From the NCBI RefSeq assembly GCF_020423045.1, contig NZ_CP081943.1, positions 4,898,001-4,962,000 of the forward strand: a DNA stretch of 64,000 bases, written 5' to 3'. Below, in pieces: positions 10,925-19,923 of this stretch; the stretch's first letter is position 1; each line of letters opens with the position of its first letter. Position numbers and translations under genes: made by a program. This DNA comes from Pseudomonas sp. MM213. GTDB taxonomy: Bacteria; Pseudomonadota; Gammaproteobacteria; Pseudomonadales; Pseudomonadaceae. The notes below the pieces were generated by a model. It saw only the letters and a list, made by a program, of their open reading frames with translations, was not told where the DNA came from and did not search any database.

Positions 10925-11051
10925 GGATGTCAGTGTCTGGCGGACGTGCATCCATCCGCTGAATGTCCCCCATCACAGGAATAAATTTCAAAAAAGCCGG
11001 GTGGCTGACTATGGTGGGGTCTGTCTTTGGATCGCCAATAAGAGAACAACT

Positions 11052-12278
11052 ATGAGCCAGACACCGTTCAACATTCAGCGCGCTGCGGTCATCGGTGCGG
11101 GCACCATGGGCCGTGGCATTGTCATGTGCCTGGCCAATGCCGGGGTGCCGGTGCAGTGGGTCGATAACAATCCGCAGATGCTTGAGCAGGCACTGGCCAC
11201 CGTGGCTGAGACCTACGCGCACAACGTGCGGCAGGGACGGATTGATCAGGCTGAAACGGATGCGCGCATTGCACGGGTCACGGCGGCTGCCGATTACGCA
11301 GCGATCCGCGAGGTCGATCTGGTGATCGAGGCGGTTTACGAAAACCTCGAGCTCAAGCAGAGAATCTTCCGCGAGCTGGATGGCCTGCTCAAGCCCGAAG
11401 CCATATTGGCCAGCAACACGTCGGCGCTGGATATCGACGCCATTGCTGCCGCCACCCGCCGCCCGAAACAAGTCCTGGGCCTGCACTTCTTCAGCCCGGC
11501 GCACATCATGAAACTGCTGGAAATCGTTCGTGGCGCACAGACTTCACCGGCGGTGCTGGAAGCCGCGCTGGACCTGGGCAAGCGCATGGGCAAGGTCAGT
11601 GTGGTATCGGGCAACTGCGAGGGTTTCATTGGCAACCGCATGCTCAAAACCTACGTGCTGGAAGCACGCAAGATGCTGCTTGAAGGCGCTTACCCCTATC
11701 AGGTGGATGCGGCGTTGCAGGGGTTCGGTTTCGCCATGGGGCCGTTCCGCATGTACGACGTGGTTGGTATCGACCTCGAATGGCGGGCTCGGGAGCTGGC
11801 CGGCAAGGGGCAGGATGCGCCGCAGGTTCAAGTGGATAACCGTCTGTGCGAACTGGGCCGTTTCGGGCAGAAGAGTGGCAACGGCTATTACCACTACGAA
11901 GCGGGCAGTCGCCAGGCTGAGCACGATGTGCAGGTGGATGCGCTGGTGCTGAAGGTCAGCGAAGGATTGGGTTTCCAGCGTCGCGAGATCGGGCCTGAGG
12001 AGATTCTGGAGCGTTGCTTGCTGGCACTGGTCAACGAGGGCGCGAAGATTCTTCAGGAAGGGATTGCGGCGTCGGCGCATGACATCGATCTGGTGTACCT
12101 CAACGGTTATGGTTTTCCGGCGGACAAGGGCGGGCCGATGGCCTGGGCGGATCAGCAGGGGTTGGTGGATATTCATCAGCGGCTACTGCAGCTGGAAACC
12201 AAACAGGGTGACCACTGGCAGCCGGCGCGGTTGATTGGGGAGTTGGCGGTGGTGGGCAAGGGGTTTGCTGATCGGTAA
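11052..12278 (+). CDS. 3-hydroxyacyl-CoA dehydrogenase
   Basis: NAD-dependent enzyme of 408 residues oxidising 3-hydroxyacyl-CoA to 3-ketoacyl-CoA. It has an N-terminal Rossmann fold with VIGAGTMGRGI at about residues 13-23, the LGLHFFSPAHIMKLLEIV catalytic-domain segment with the active-site His, and two C-terminal helical dehydrogenase domains (RMLKTYV...FGFAMGPFRMYDVVGID, then LNGYGFPADKGGPMAWAD). It is longer than single-domain 3-hydroxybutyryl-CoA dehydrogenases (about 285 residues) and resembles the C-terminal half of FadB-like proteins without the hydratase half. Start ATG 11052 has the family N-terminus; the frame is open upstream but that part contains REP sequence. Confidence 0.92.
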   Translation: MSQTPFNIQRAAVIGAGTMGRGIVMCLANAGVPVQWVDNNPQMLEQALATVAETYAHNVRQGRIDQAETDARIARVTAAADYAAIREVDLVIEAVYENLELKQRIFRELDGLLKPEAILASNTSALDIDAIAAATRRPKQVLGLHFFSPAHIMKLLEIVRGAQTSPAVLEAALDLGKRMGKVSVVSGNCEGFIGNRMLKTYVLEARKMLLEGAYPYQVDAALQGFGFAMGPFRMYDVVGIDLEWRARELAGKGQDAPQVQVDNRLCELGRFGQKSGNGYYHYEAGSRQAEHDVQVDALVLKVSEGLGFQRREIGPEEILERCLLALVNEGAKILQEGIAASAHDIDLVYLNGYGFPADKGGPMAWADQQGLVDIHQRLLQLETKQGDHWQPARLIGELAVVGKGFADR

Positions 12279-12303
12279 GTGGTGTATTGACCGTGGTGGC
12301 GCC

Positions 12304-12366
12304 ATCGCTGGCAAGCCAGCTCCTACAAGGTCCTCGCTATCCTGTAGGAGCTGGCTTGCCAGCGAT
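12304..12366. repeat. REP pair (BIME-like)
   Basis: Perfect 24-base inverted copies (ATCGCTGGCAAGCCAGCTCC...) only 15 bases apart, between the dehydrogenase and thioesterase genes. Confidence 0.85.
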
Positions 12367-12413
12367 GATAGCGACACGGTCTACTGGCCATCCAACTTCA
12401 GGAACCGACGCTG

Positions 12414-12833
12414 ATGCCCCAACGCACCGACTACCCGCACTTCCAGCCCATCACCACGCGCTGGCACGACAACGATGCCTACGGTCACGTCAACAACGTC
12501 ACCTACTACAGCTTCTTCGACACGGCGGTGAACACCTACCTGATCGAAGTCGGCGGCCTGGATATTCATGACGGCGAAGTCGTGGGTTTTGTGGTGAGTT
12601 CGGCTTGCGATTATTTTGCTTCAATCGCTTTCCCCGACCGGATCGAGATCGGTTTGCGCGTGGGTAAGTTGGGCAACAGCTCGGTGCAATACGAATTGGC
12701 GGTGTTCAAGGCCGGTGAAGACGAAGCCTGCGCCGCGGGGCGTTTCGTGCATGTGTTTGTGGACCGGGTGTCGAATCAGCCCGTGGCGATTCCTGCCGGG
12801 TTGCGCGGTGCGCTGGAGCGATTGGTGGTTTGA
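12414..12833 (+). CDS. Acyl-CoA thioesterase, 4HBT (hot-dog) family
   Basis: Hot-dog fold hydrolase of 139 residues. The catalytic region [24 protein letters not shown] (about residues 18-40) has the Asp/His-Val-Asn pattern of 4-hydroxybenzoyl-CoA thioesterase-like proteins. It sits 135 bases after the 3-hydroxyacyl-CoA dehydrogenase, suggesting joint action on a CoA-linked intermediate, though a REP pair lies between them. The substrate is not determined by the sequence. A strong terminator follows at once. Confidence 0.9.
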   Translation: MPQRTDYPHFQPITTRWHDNDAYGHVNNVTYYSFFDTAVNTYLIEVGGLDIHDGEVVGFVVSSACDYFASIAFPDRIEIGLRVGKLGNSSVQYELAVFKAGEDEACAAGRFVHVFVDRVSNQPVAIPAGLRGALERLVV

Positions 12834-12840
12834 GGGGCAA

Positions 12841-12874
12841 AAAAAATCGCAGCCCTTGGGCTGCGATTTTTTTG
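12841..12874 (+). terminator. Intrinsic terminator after the thioesterase gene
   Basis: Stem TCGCAGCCC/GGGCTGCGA with a two-base loop, flanked by A-run and T-run, so it can serve both the thioesterase gene and the convergent glycine-zipper gene. Confidence 0.9.
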
Positions 12875-12903
12875 ATCTACCGGTAAACGAGGCGATTCAA
12901 GCC

Positions 12904-13389
12904 TCAGTCGTGATAGCGATGTTTGTGCTTGCGGTGGCCATAAGCATGGCCGCGACCCGGATGGTCATCCCGGTAATAGCGACGATCACCATGACCGCGA
13001 TAGGAACGACGATCATCGTCATCATCATCGCTTTTGTTGCCCATGTAGTTACCCAGCGCGCCACCGGCGCCGCCGCCTGCTGCGGAGCCGATCAGGCTGC
13101 CGGTGGTGCCGCCCATGCTGCGGCCGACCACGTTACCGCCTGCTGCGCCCAACGCACCGCCAATGGCCGCTTCGCCACGGCTGCGTTTGTCTGCGCCGAC
13201 TGCGCTACCACCCGCGCCGCCCAGGGCCGCGCCAATGGTTGAACCTGTGTTGCCGCCTAGCGATTGACCGACGACCGAGCCCAAAACCCCGCCCAATGCG
13301 CCGCCCACACCTGCTTCGGTGGTGCCTCCGGCAGAAGCGAAGCCACTGACCAGGCCAAGGGACAACAAGAGAATCGAGGAGAACTTCAT
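12904..13389 (-). CDS. Exported glycine-zipper protein with His/Arg/Asp-rich tail
   Basis: Protein of 161 residues with a signal peptide (MKFSSILLLSLGLVSGFASA), then two tandem glycine-zipper blocks (GGALGGVLGSVVGQSLGG and GGALGAAGGNVVGRSMGG type, about residues 28-120), and a charged tail with a run of six Asp and many His/Arg. Glycine-zipper proteins of this kind associate with the outer membrane or its lipids. Start ATG 13389 was chosen for the signal peptide and a TGAGG site eight bases upstream. The two blocks look like an internal duplication. Confidence 0.85.
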   Translation of the reverse strand: MKFSSILLLSLGLVSGFASAGGTTEAGVGGALGGVLGSVVGQSLGGNTGSTIGAALGGAGGSAVGADKRSRGEAAIGGALGAAGGNVVGRSMGGTTGSLIGSAAGGGAGGALGNYMGNKSDDDDDDRRSYRGHGDRRYYRDDHPGRGHAYGHRKHKHRYHD

Positions 13390-13548
13390 TTGAGGAACCT
13401 CAAGGGGATGACGGCGCGATCCTGAGGCTGTGTCGTAAGGCTGACAATCGAAATCCGACGAGTAACACGACTTCAGCACATTTCTATAAGTTACTGTTTT
13501 TTAGCTGGAACTTAAGTGTTTTTCGCCGGTCTTTAGTTACTTCGGAAT

Positions 13549-13578
13549 GGCCGTTTTTGTGAAAAAACGGCCTTTTTT
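13549..13578 (+). terminator. Terminator-like hairpin without an obvious gene
   Basis: GGCCGTTTTT/AAAAACGGCC stem followed by six T on the plus strand. The nearest plus-strand gene ends at 12833 behind its own terminator, so what this ends is unclear. Confidence 0.5.
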
Positions 13579-13636
13579 GTGGGCGATTGGAAAGTAATCG
13601 GGTGGTGCGGATACAGGTGTAGTCGTGTCGGATGCC

Positions 13637-13719
13637 TTCGCGGGCAAGCCTCGCTCCTACAGGTTTTGCCGTGACCGTGAGATCACTACTGATCTGTAGG
13701 AGCGAGGCTTGCCCGCGAA
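13637..13719. repeat. REP pair (GCGGGCAAGC type)
   Basis: Perfect 26-base inverted copies (TTCGCGGGCAAGCCTCGCTC...) separated by 31 bases, just after the 3' end of the molybdoenzyme gene. Confidence 0.85.
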
Positions 13720-13740
13720 GAGGCCAGACCTGCTGCCGAG

Positions 13741-16089
13741 TTAAGCAGACTTCGCCAAAATCAACCCGATCTCACTCGCCGCTTCCAACCGGATCGCCAC
13801 AAACTTCGACGTCGGCGTATGGCTGCCATCCCCAGTGCTCTCCAGCGGCACCAGCGGATTCACTTCCGGGTAATACGCTGCAGCCTGCCCCGCAGGAATA
13901 TCAAACGCCAGCAGTGTGAAGCCTTTCACCCGACGCTCACGACCATCGTCCCAGATCGAAACGATGTCGGCCTTCTGTCCCGGTTTGAACCCCAGGCGAA
14001 TAATATCCGCCTCGTTCACAAACAACACATCACGTTGACCTTTCACGCCGCGATAACGGTCGTCGAGGCCATAAATGGTGGTGTTGTACTGATCGTGGGA
14101 ACGCATCGACTGCATGATCAGGTCCGGCAACACGCCTGTGGAGCGCGTGCGCTCGTGCACCAGGTCCTTGGGCAGGACGTTCGCACGGAAATTCGCCCGG
14201 CCCGACGCGGTGTTCCAGCGACGGGAACCGGCACTGTTGCCGAGGTAGAAGCCGCCCGGATTCTTGATCTTCTCGTTGAAGTCCTTGAAGCCCGGAATCG
14301 TATCGGCAATCAGGTCACGGATGCGCGAGTAATCGGCCACCAGCCAGTTCCAGTCCACCGGCTTGCTGCCCAGAGTCGCGGCGGCGATACCGGCGATGAT
14401 CGCAGGCTCGGAGCGCATCTGGTTCGACAGCGCCTGCAACTGGCCGTTGGAGGCGTGGACCATGCTGAACGAATCTTCCACGGTCACCGCTTGCGGGCCT
14501 TCGGTCTGGATATCGATGTCGGTGCGGCCCAGGCACGGCAGGATCAGTGCTTCCTTGCCGTGAGCCAAATGGCTGCGGTTGAGCTTGGTGCTGATCTGTA
14601 CGGTCAGGTCGCAGTTGCTCAGAGCCTGGAAGGTACGCGTGCTGTCCGGAGTGGCCTGGGCGAAGTTACCGCCCAGAGCGATGAAGACTTTTGCACGACC
14701 TTCGGCCATGGCATGAATCGCCTCGACCACGTTATGACCGTTTTCGCGCGGCACCTTGAACTGGAAGCGACGTTCCAGGGAGTCGAGGAACGCCACCGGC
14801 GGACGCTCGTTGATGCCCATCGTACGGTCGCCCTGCACGTTACTGTGGCCACGCACCGGGCACAGGCCGGCGCCGGGCCGGCCAATGTTGCCGCGCAGTA
14901 GCATCAGGTTGGCGATTTCCTGGATGGTCGCGACCGAATGGCGATGTTGGGTGATACCCATCGCCCAGCACATGATCACGTTCTTGCCTTTGGCATACAT
15001 GCGCGCCGCTTGCTCGATTTCCACCAGCGTCAGGCCGGACTGCTCGACGATTTGCTCCCACGGCGTATCGTCGACAGTGCCCAGGTACTCCAGCACGTTG
15101 ACACTGTGTTCATTGAGGAAGTCGTGGTCGAACACGGCAGGCTCACCGGCTTTCTGCGCGTCGCGCTCCCATTGCAGCAGGAATTTCGCCATGCCGCGCA
15201 GAACCGCCATGTCGCCGCCCAAGGCCGGACGGAAATAGGCGGTGTTGGTCGGTTTGTCGCCGTTGGTGAGCATTTCGATCGGGTGTTGCGGGTGCTGGAA
15301 ACGTTCCAGGCCGCGTTCTTTGAGCGGATTGATGCACACCACTTGCGCGCCACGCTTCACGGCTTCACGCAGCGGCTCGAGCATCCGTGGGTGGTTGGTG
15401 CCGGGGTTCTGGCCCCAGACGAAAATCGCGTCGGCGTGTTCGAAGTCGTCGAAGGTCACGGTGCCTTTACCGACGCCAACGCTCTGCGCCAACGCGACAC
15501 CGCTGGCCTCGTGGCACATGTTCGAACAGTCGGGGAAATTATTGGTGCCATAGGCGCGCACGAACAACTGATAGAGAAACGCCGCTTCGTTGCTGGCACG
15601 TCCCGAGGTGTAGAACTCGGCTTGGTCCGGGCTCGACAAACCGCGCAGATGTTTGGCGATCAGGGTGAAGGCGTCATCCCAGCTGATCGGTTGGTAGCGA
15701 TCGGTTTCGGCGTTGTAGCGCATCGGCTCGGTCAGGCGCCCCTGATATTCAAGCCAGTAATCGCTTTGTTCCAGCAGCGAGGTGACGCTGTGTTTGGCGA
15801 AGAATGCCGGGTTGACGGCCCGTTTGGTCGCTTCCCAGTTCACCGCTTTGGCGCCGTTCTCGCAGAACATCACCATGCCCTTTTCCGGCGAATCGCCCCA
15901 GGCGCAACCCGGGCAGTCGAAGCCGCCGTTCTGGTTGGTCTTGAGCATGATGCGCAGGTTTTTCAGCGCGTTGTCGCTGGTCAACCAGGCCTGGGCGACG
16001 CTGATCAGTGCGCCCCAACCACCGGCTGGGCCCTTGTAGGGCTTATAGCGGGGGACAGGTTTCTGGTCGGCTTGACGGTGTTGACTCAC
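13741..16089 (-). CDS. FdhF/YdeP-family molybdopterin oxidoreductase
   Basis: Molybdopterin-dependent oxidoreductase of 782 residues, of the formate-dehydrogenase-alpha-like (YdeP, TIGR01701) type. It has FDCPGCAWGDS near residue 55, the SNMCHEASGVAL segment that supplies the cofactor-site Cys, VWGQNPGTNHPRML, and a C-terminal MopB domain ending near IRLEAASEIG. The substrate is unknown; E. coli YdeP is linked to acid resistance. Start GTG 16089 overlaps the fdhD stop by four bases (GTGA), which argues for translational coupling; the open frame further upstream lies inside fdhD. FdhD is the expected sulfuration partner. Confidence 0.92.
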   Translation of the reverse strand: MSQHRQADQKPVPRYKPYKGPAGGWGALISVAQAWLTSDNALKNLRIMLKTNQNGGFDCPGCAWGDSPEKGMVMFCENGAKAVNWEATKRAVNPAFFAKHSVTSLLEQSDYWLEYQGRLTEPMRYNAETDRYQPISWDDAFTLIAKHLRGLSSPDQAEFYTSGRASNEAAFLYQLFVRAYGTNNFPDCSNMCHEASGVALAQSVGVGKGTVTFDDFEHADAIFVWGQNPGTNHPRMLEPLREAVKRGAQVVCINPLKERGLERFQHPQHPIEMLTNGDKPTNTAYFRPALGGDMAVLRGMAKFLLQWERDAQKAGEPAVFDHDFLNEHSVNVLEYLGTVDDTPWEQIVEQSGLTLVEIEQAARMYAKGKNVIMCWAMGITQHRHSVATIQEIANLMLLRGNIGRPGAGLCPVRGHSNVQGDRTMGINERPPVAFLDSLERRFQFKVPRENGHNVVEAIHAMAEGRAKVFIALGGNFAQATPDSTRTFQALSNCDLTVQISTKLNRSHLAHGKEALILPCLGRTDIDIQTEGPQAVTVEDSFSMVHASNGQLQALSNQMRSEPAIIAGIAAATLGSKPVDWNWLVADYSRIRDLIADTIPGFKDFNEKIKNPGGFYLGNSAGSRRWNTASGRANFRANVLPKDLVHERTRSTGVLPDLIMQSMRSHDQYNTTIYGLDDRYRGVKGQRDVLFVNEADIIRLGFKPGQKADIVSIWDDGRERRVKGFTLLAFDIPAGQAAAYYPEVNPLVPLESTGDGSHTPTSKFVAIRLEAASEIGLILAKSA

Positions 16090-16925
16090 GCTTGATTCTC
16101 CAAAGCCGGGCTGTAGACCCGCGGCGCATTCTTCTGTGGCAGATGGATAAGGTTCAGGTTGTGACGACGGGCCCATTGCACGGCAAGGCCCGTGGGCGAC
16201 GACAGGCTGACCAGGGTCTGGATGCCTGCGCGCAGTACTTTCTGGATCAATTCGAGGCTGCAACGACTGGTGACAATCGCCAGGCCTCCAGTGGTCGGGA
16301 TCTTTTGTCGGATCAGCCCGCCAATCAGCTTGTCGAGCGCGTTGTGCCGGCCAATGTCCTCGCGGCCCAGCAGCAATTCACCCTTGGCGTTCATGAACAC
16401 CGCCGCATGCACCGCACCGCAATGCTGGCCGAGTGGCTGGAACGCGCCGATACGCTGGCGCAACCCGTCGAGCCATTCGGCGGGCGGCAATGGCGCACCG
16501 GGCAACACTTTGAGGTCTGGCAGAGCCTGCTCGACCGCTTCCACGCCGCAGAGCCCGCAACCGCTGGTGCCGGCCAGTTGCCGACGTTGCTGCTTGAGGT
16601 TCCAGAAGGCGCGGTTGGCGATGGTCACTTGCGCGTACTGCGCCGACCCTGAACCGCTCAGTTGCAGGTCATAAATGTCGGAGGCGTCTTCGATGATGCC
16701 GCTGCCGAGGCTGAAACCGACGATGAAGTCTTCCAGGTCCGTCGGCGTCACCAGCATCACTGCCTGACTGATACCGTTATAGGCAATCGCCAACGCAACT
16801 TCCTCGGCGAGCGCGGTGCTGGCCGATTCGGTGTATTGAAAATCGCTGTAACTGTACGTTTGGCTGGCGGCGGGCGCGGGCGTTTCGAGGGCTGGCGCCG
16901 CGCAAACAGGACGCTTGGCGTTCAT
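16086..16925 (-). CDS. fdhD: FdhD, molybdenum-cofactor sulfurtransferase
   Basis: Accessory protein of 279 residues that passes sulfur from a cysteine desulfurase to the molybdenum cofactor of formate-dehydrogenase-type enzymes. The essential loop Cys pair is GCGLCG (Cys123 and Cys126), and EDIGRHNALDK and FVTSRCSLE-type segments fit the family. Coupled to the downstream molybdoenzyme gene by a four-base overlap. The upstream gene on the strand is a LysR regulator, 95 bases away. Confidence 0.95.
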   Translation of the reverse strand: MNAKRPVCAAPALETPAPAASQTYSYSDFQYTESASTALAEEVALAIAYNGISQAVMLVTPTDLEDFIVGFSLGSGIIEDASDIYDLQLSGSGSAQYAQVTIANRAFWNLKQQRRQLAGTSGCGLCGVEAVEQALPDLKVLPGAPLPPAEWLDGLRQRIGAFQPLGQHCGAVHAAVFMNAKGELLLGREDIGRHNALDKLIGGLIRQKIPTTGGLAIVTSRCSLELIQKVLRAGIQTLVSLSSPTGLAVQWARRHNLNLIHLPQKNAPRVYSPALENQA

Positions 16926-17020
16926 GGGGGCATCACCGACGGTTTAGTCAGCTTTAAGCCTATGCGCGACAAGTTGTCGCGTCTAATCGCTATTACTGAT
17001 CTGCCGATAGATGGCGTCGA

Positions 17021-17908
17021 TCAAGAGCTTGTCATTGATTGTTGATAGATCGCGAAACAGGCCTCCGCCAACGCCGAGCGCGGTGCGCTGCGCCGCATGA
17101 TCAGCCCCAGCCGGCCGAGGGTCTGGGCGTTTTCGATCGGTTGCAGGCGCAGATGGTCAGTCAGGTTTTCCAGGCCGCCTTCGAGCGGCATCACGGCGCA
17201 ACACAACCCGCCATGAACAGCTTGTAACAGTTGATGCACGGCATCGGTTTGCAACAACGGCTGCGGAGTAAGGCCGCGGCTGTGGAAATTGTGGTCGATG
17301 GACTGGCGGAAATGCATGCCGCTGGTGAGCATGCCCAGCGGCAATTCGATCAGCGACTCCCAGCTCAGCGGCGCCTCGCCGAACGTGAAGAAGCGCTGGT
17401 CGTAGAGCAGGCCCATGCGCGTTTCGCTGAACGCCAGGGAATCGAAACGTTCGGCGTCCAGACGCTCCAGGTACGACACGCCAAGATCCAGGCGATTGTT
17501 CGCCAGTTGTTCGAGGATCTGCTCGGAGCTCAGCGCCGAGAGTTCGAAGCGCAGGTTCGGGTGTTCGCCGTGCAAGCGTTGCAGCAGCGGCAGCGGGTCG
17601 AAACTCGACAACGGCACCACGCCCAGACGCAGCGTACCGACCAGGTTACCGCGACAGGCGGCGGCTTCGGCCTGCAAGCCGTCGTAGGCCGCGAGCACCG
17701 TGCGCGCCCACGCCAGCACCCGTTCGCCCGGCGCGGTGAAGCCTTCGAAGCGCTGGCCACGGTTGACCAACGGTAACTCGAGTTCTTCTTCAAGGCTGCG
17801 CAAGCGCATGGACAGGGTCGGCTGAGTGACGTGACAACGTGCAGCGGCCTGACCGAAATGCCGGGTTTCGTCGAGGGCGATGAGGAATTTCAGCTGCTTG
17901 ATGTCCAT
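17021..17908 (-). CDS. LysR-type transcriptional regulator (OxyR-like layout)
   Basis: DNA-binding regulator of 295 residues: an N-terminal winged helix-turn-helix (MDIKQLKFLIALDETRHFG...TQPTLSMRLRSLEEEL, residues 1-60) and a substrate-binding domain from about residue 90. It resembles OxyR-like LysR proteins in its N-terminus, but the redox Cys pair of OxyR is not apparent (CC occurs only in GGLCCAV). It may regulate the fdhD-molybdoenzyme pair downstream on the same strand. Start ATG 17908 fits the family; the frame is open to 17956. Confidence 0.92.
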   Translation of the reverse strand: MDIKQLKFLIALDETRHFGQAAARCHVTQPTLSMRLRSLEEELELPLVNRGQRFEGFTAPGERVLAWARTVLAAYDGLQAEAAACRGNLVGTLRLGVVPLSSFDPLPLLQRLHGEHPNLRFELSALSSEQILEQLANNRLDLGVSYLERLDAERFDSLAFSETRMGLLYDQRFFTFGEAPLSWESLIELPLGMLTSGMHFRQSIDHNFHSRGLTPQPLLQTDAVHQLLQAVHGGLCCAVMPLEGGLENLTDHLRLQPIENAQTLGRLGLIMRRSAPRSALAEACFAIYQQSMTSS

Positions 17909-18043
17909 CTTCGCTCCAGGGCGCGGGTAGGCCGGGATTCTAGCGCCTGGGGGCAAGCGGCGTCATTGGTCGGGTAGGAGCCGGGTGTTGCAACCTTGGT
18001 CTAGGCTTTTGCGTCTGGAACCAAAAACCAAGGAGAGTGCACC

Positions 18044-18484
18044 ATGAGTATTTTTAGCTTTGTGAAGGAAGCAGGCGAAAAGCTTATCGATTTGCTGACG
18101 CCGGGTAACGCCAATGCCAGCGAGCAGTTGAAGGAACACATCAGCAAGGTCGGCCTGGGCAATCCGAATGTGCAGGCGACGGTCGATGGCGACAAAGTCA
18201 CGGTGACCGGTGAGGTGGCGACCCAGGAAGAGAAAGAAAAAATCCTGCTGGCGGTGGGCAATATCGCCGGCGTCGGTAGCGTGGATGATCAGATTGCGGT
18301 GACCGGGCCTGCGGTCGTCGCCGCGAAATTTGTCACGGTCGTGAAGGGCGACACCCTCAGCGCGATTTCATTGCGCGTGTATGGCGATGCTAATAAATAC
18401 AACAAGATTTTCGAGGCCAACAAGCCGCTGTTGTCCCATCCAGACAAGATTTATCCGGGGCAGTCGTTGCGGATTCCTGAGTAA
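18044..18484 (+). CDS. BON-LysM protein (YgaU/Kbp-like)
   Basis: Protein of 146 residues with a BON domain (about 25-88, VTVTGEVATQEEKEKILLAVGNIAGV) and a C-terminal LysM domain (about 95-145, FVTVVKGDTLSAISLRVYGDANKYNKIFEANKP...LRIPE). This is the layout of E. coli YgaU/Kbp, a cytoplasmic potassium-binding protein. No signal peptide, in agreement with that family. Often stress-induced. REP pair follows the stop. Confidence 0.93.
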   Translation: MSIFSFVKEAGEKLIDLLTPGNANASEQLKEHISKVGLGNPNVQATVDGDKVTVTGEVATQEEKEKILLAVGNIAGVGSVDDQIAVTGPAVVAAKFVTVVKGDTLSAISLRVYGDANKYNKIFEANKPLLSHPDKIYPGQSLRIPE

Positions 18485-18506
18485 GGCTCAAGACCGCGTT
18501 ATGGCC

Positions 18507-18589
18507 TTCGCGGGCAAGCCTCGCTCCTACAGGTTAGGTGTCGTTCGTGAACGATGCGATAACCTGTAGGAGCGAGGCTTGCCCGCGAA
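18507..18589. repeat. REP pair (GCGGGCAAGC type)
   Basis: Perfect 26-base inverted copies separated by 31 bases between the convergent LysM and yrfG genes; same unit as at 13637 and 31682. Confidence 0.85.
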
Positions 18590-18603
18590 AGGCGCGACTC
18601 GGT

Positions 18604-19266
18604 CTAAAGCCCCGCAATCAACTCCCGATAATCAACCACCGCCGCAAACTCCGCCGTGTCCTTCGGCCCCTTGCGGCTGTCCGGCTCCTTCACCGCCAAC
18701 AAATGCGCAACCCCAAAATCCCGCGCACTGCGCAGGATCGACAACGTATCGTCGATAAACAGGCTGCGCGCCGGATCAAACCCGATATCCGCCTGCAATG
18801 CCTGCCAGAACTGCGGATTCTCTTTGGGAAAACCGTAATCATGCGAGCTGATCAACCGCTCGAAATACGGCGCCAGTTCAATTCGTTCCAGTTTCAGTGA
18901 CAGCGAATCCCGATGTGCATTGGTGATCATCACCACCCGCTTGCCGGCCTGCTTGATCGCCTCCAGAAACGTATCCGCGTCCGGGCGCAACGCGATCAGG
19001 TGTGCGGTTTCAAGTTTCAGCTCGCGCACCGGCAGCTTCAGTTCGGCGCTCCAGAAATCCAGGCAATACCACTGCAACTGACCGGCATGGCGTTCAAACA
19101 GCGGCTGCAATTCCATCTCGGCCATGGCCCGGCTCACACCGTGCAATTCGGCGTAACGTTGGGGCAAGTGTTCCAGCCAGAAATGGTTGTCGAAGTGCAG
19201 GTCCAGCAGCGTGCCGTCCATATCGAGCAGAACGGTGTCGATGTCTCGCCAGGGCAGCAGGGACAT
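18604..19266 (-). CDS. yrfG: GMP/IMP nucleotidase YrfG
   Basis: HAD-superfamily phosphatase of 220 residues. Motif I is DMDGT (15-19) with the nucleophilic Asp15, motif II is MITNAH, motif III uses the Lys in FPKENPQF, and motif IV is FIDDTLSIL. The overall sequence follows YrfG, which hydrolyses GMP and IMP. Divergent from nudE, with 90 bases between their starts; in many gammaproteobacteria yrfG and nudE are neighbours. Confidence 0.92.
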   Translation of the reverse strand: MSLLPWRDIDTVLLDMDGTLLDLHFDNHFWLEHLPQRYAELHGVSRAMAEMELQPLFERHAGQLQWYCLDFWSAELKLPVRELKLETAHLIALRPDADTFLEAIKQAGKRVVMITNAHRDSLSLKLERIELAPYFERLISSHDYGFPKENPQFWQALQADIGFDPARSLFIDDTLSILRSARDFGVAHLLAVKEPDSRKGPKDTAEFAAVVDYRELIAGL

Positions 19267-19356
19267 AAAAAACTTCTCCAGCGGTAAAAGAGATATCCGA
19301 GGTCAACAATCAGGATAGGCCGGGTATAGTAACGCGTTCACGCCAAGGAGCTTTTC

Positions 19357-19923
19357 ATGCGCCAGAAACCCACCATCCTCGCCCGCGAGATCGTCGCCAC
19401 CAGCCGCTTGTTCTGCGTCGAAGAGCTGAAGTTGCGCTTTTCCAATGGCGTGGAGCGCACCTATGAGCGGCTGGTCGGCAAAGGCGCCGGGTATGGCGCG
19501 GTGATGATCGTGGCGATGCTCGATGCGGACCACGCGGTGCTGGTCGAGGAATATTGCGGCGGCACCGATGAATACGAGATGTCGCTGCCCAAAGGCTTGA
19601 TCGAGCCGGGTGAAGACGTGCTGGCGGCGGCCGAGCGTGAGCTCAAGGAAGAAGCCGGGTATGGCGCGCGGCAACTGGAACACCTCACCGAGCTGTCCTT
19701 GTCGCCGGGTTACATGAGCCAGAAAATTCAGGTGGTGCTGGCCACCGATCTGTACGAAGAGCGGCTTGAAGGCGACGAGCCTGAACCGATGCGCGTGGAC
19801 AAGATCAACCTGCGAGAGCTGTCGGCCCTGGCCCAGAACCCGAAATTCACCGAGGGCCGTGCCTTGGCGGCGCTGTACCTGACCCGAGATTTGCTGACCC
19901 AGCGCGGAGTGTTCCTGCCATGA
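19357..19923 (+). CDS. nudE: ADP compounds hydrolase NudE
   Basis: Nudix hydrolase of 188 residues acting on ADP-ribose, NADH and Ap3A-type substrates. The Nudix box is complete: a Gly in KGLIEPGEDV, then RELKEEAGYG with the metal-binding REXXEE core. The stop overlaps the cysQ start by four bases (ATGA), so the pair is co-translated; both remove nucleotide by-products of metabolism. Confidence 0.94.
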   Translation: MRQKPTILAREIVATSRLFCVEELKLRFSNGVERTYERLVGKGAGYGAVMIVAMLDADHAVLVEEYCGGTDEYEMSLPKGLIEPGEDVLAAAERELKEEAGYGARQLEHLTELSLSPGYMSQKIQVVLATDLYEERLEGDEPEPMRVDKINLRELSALAQNPKFTEGRALAALYLTRDLLTQRGVFLP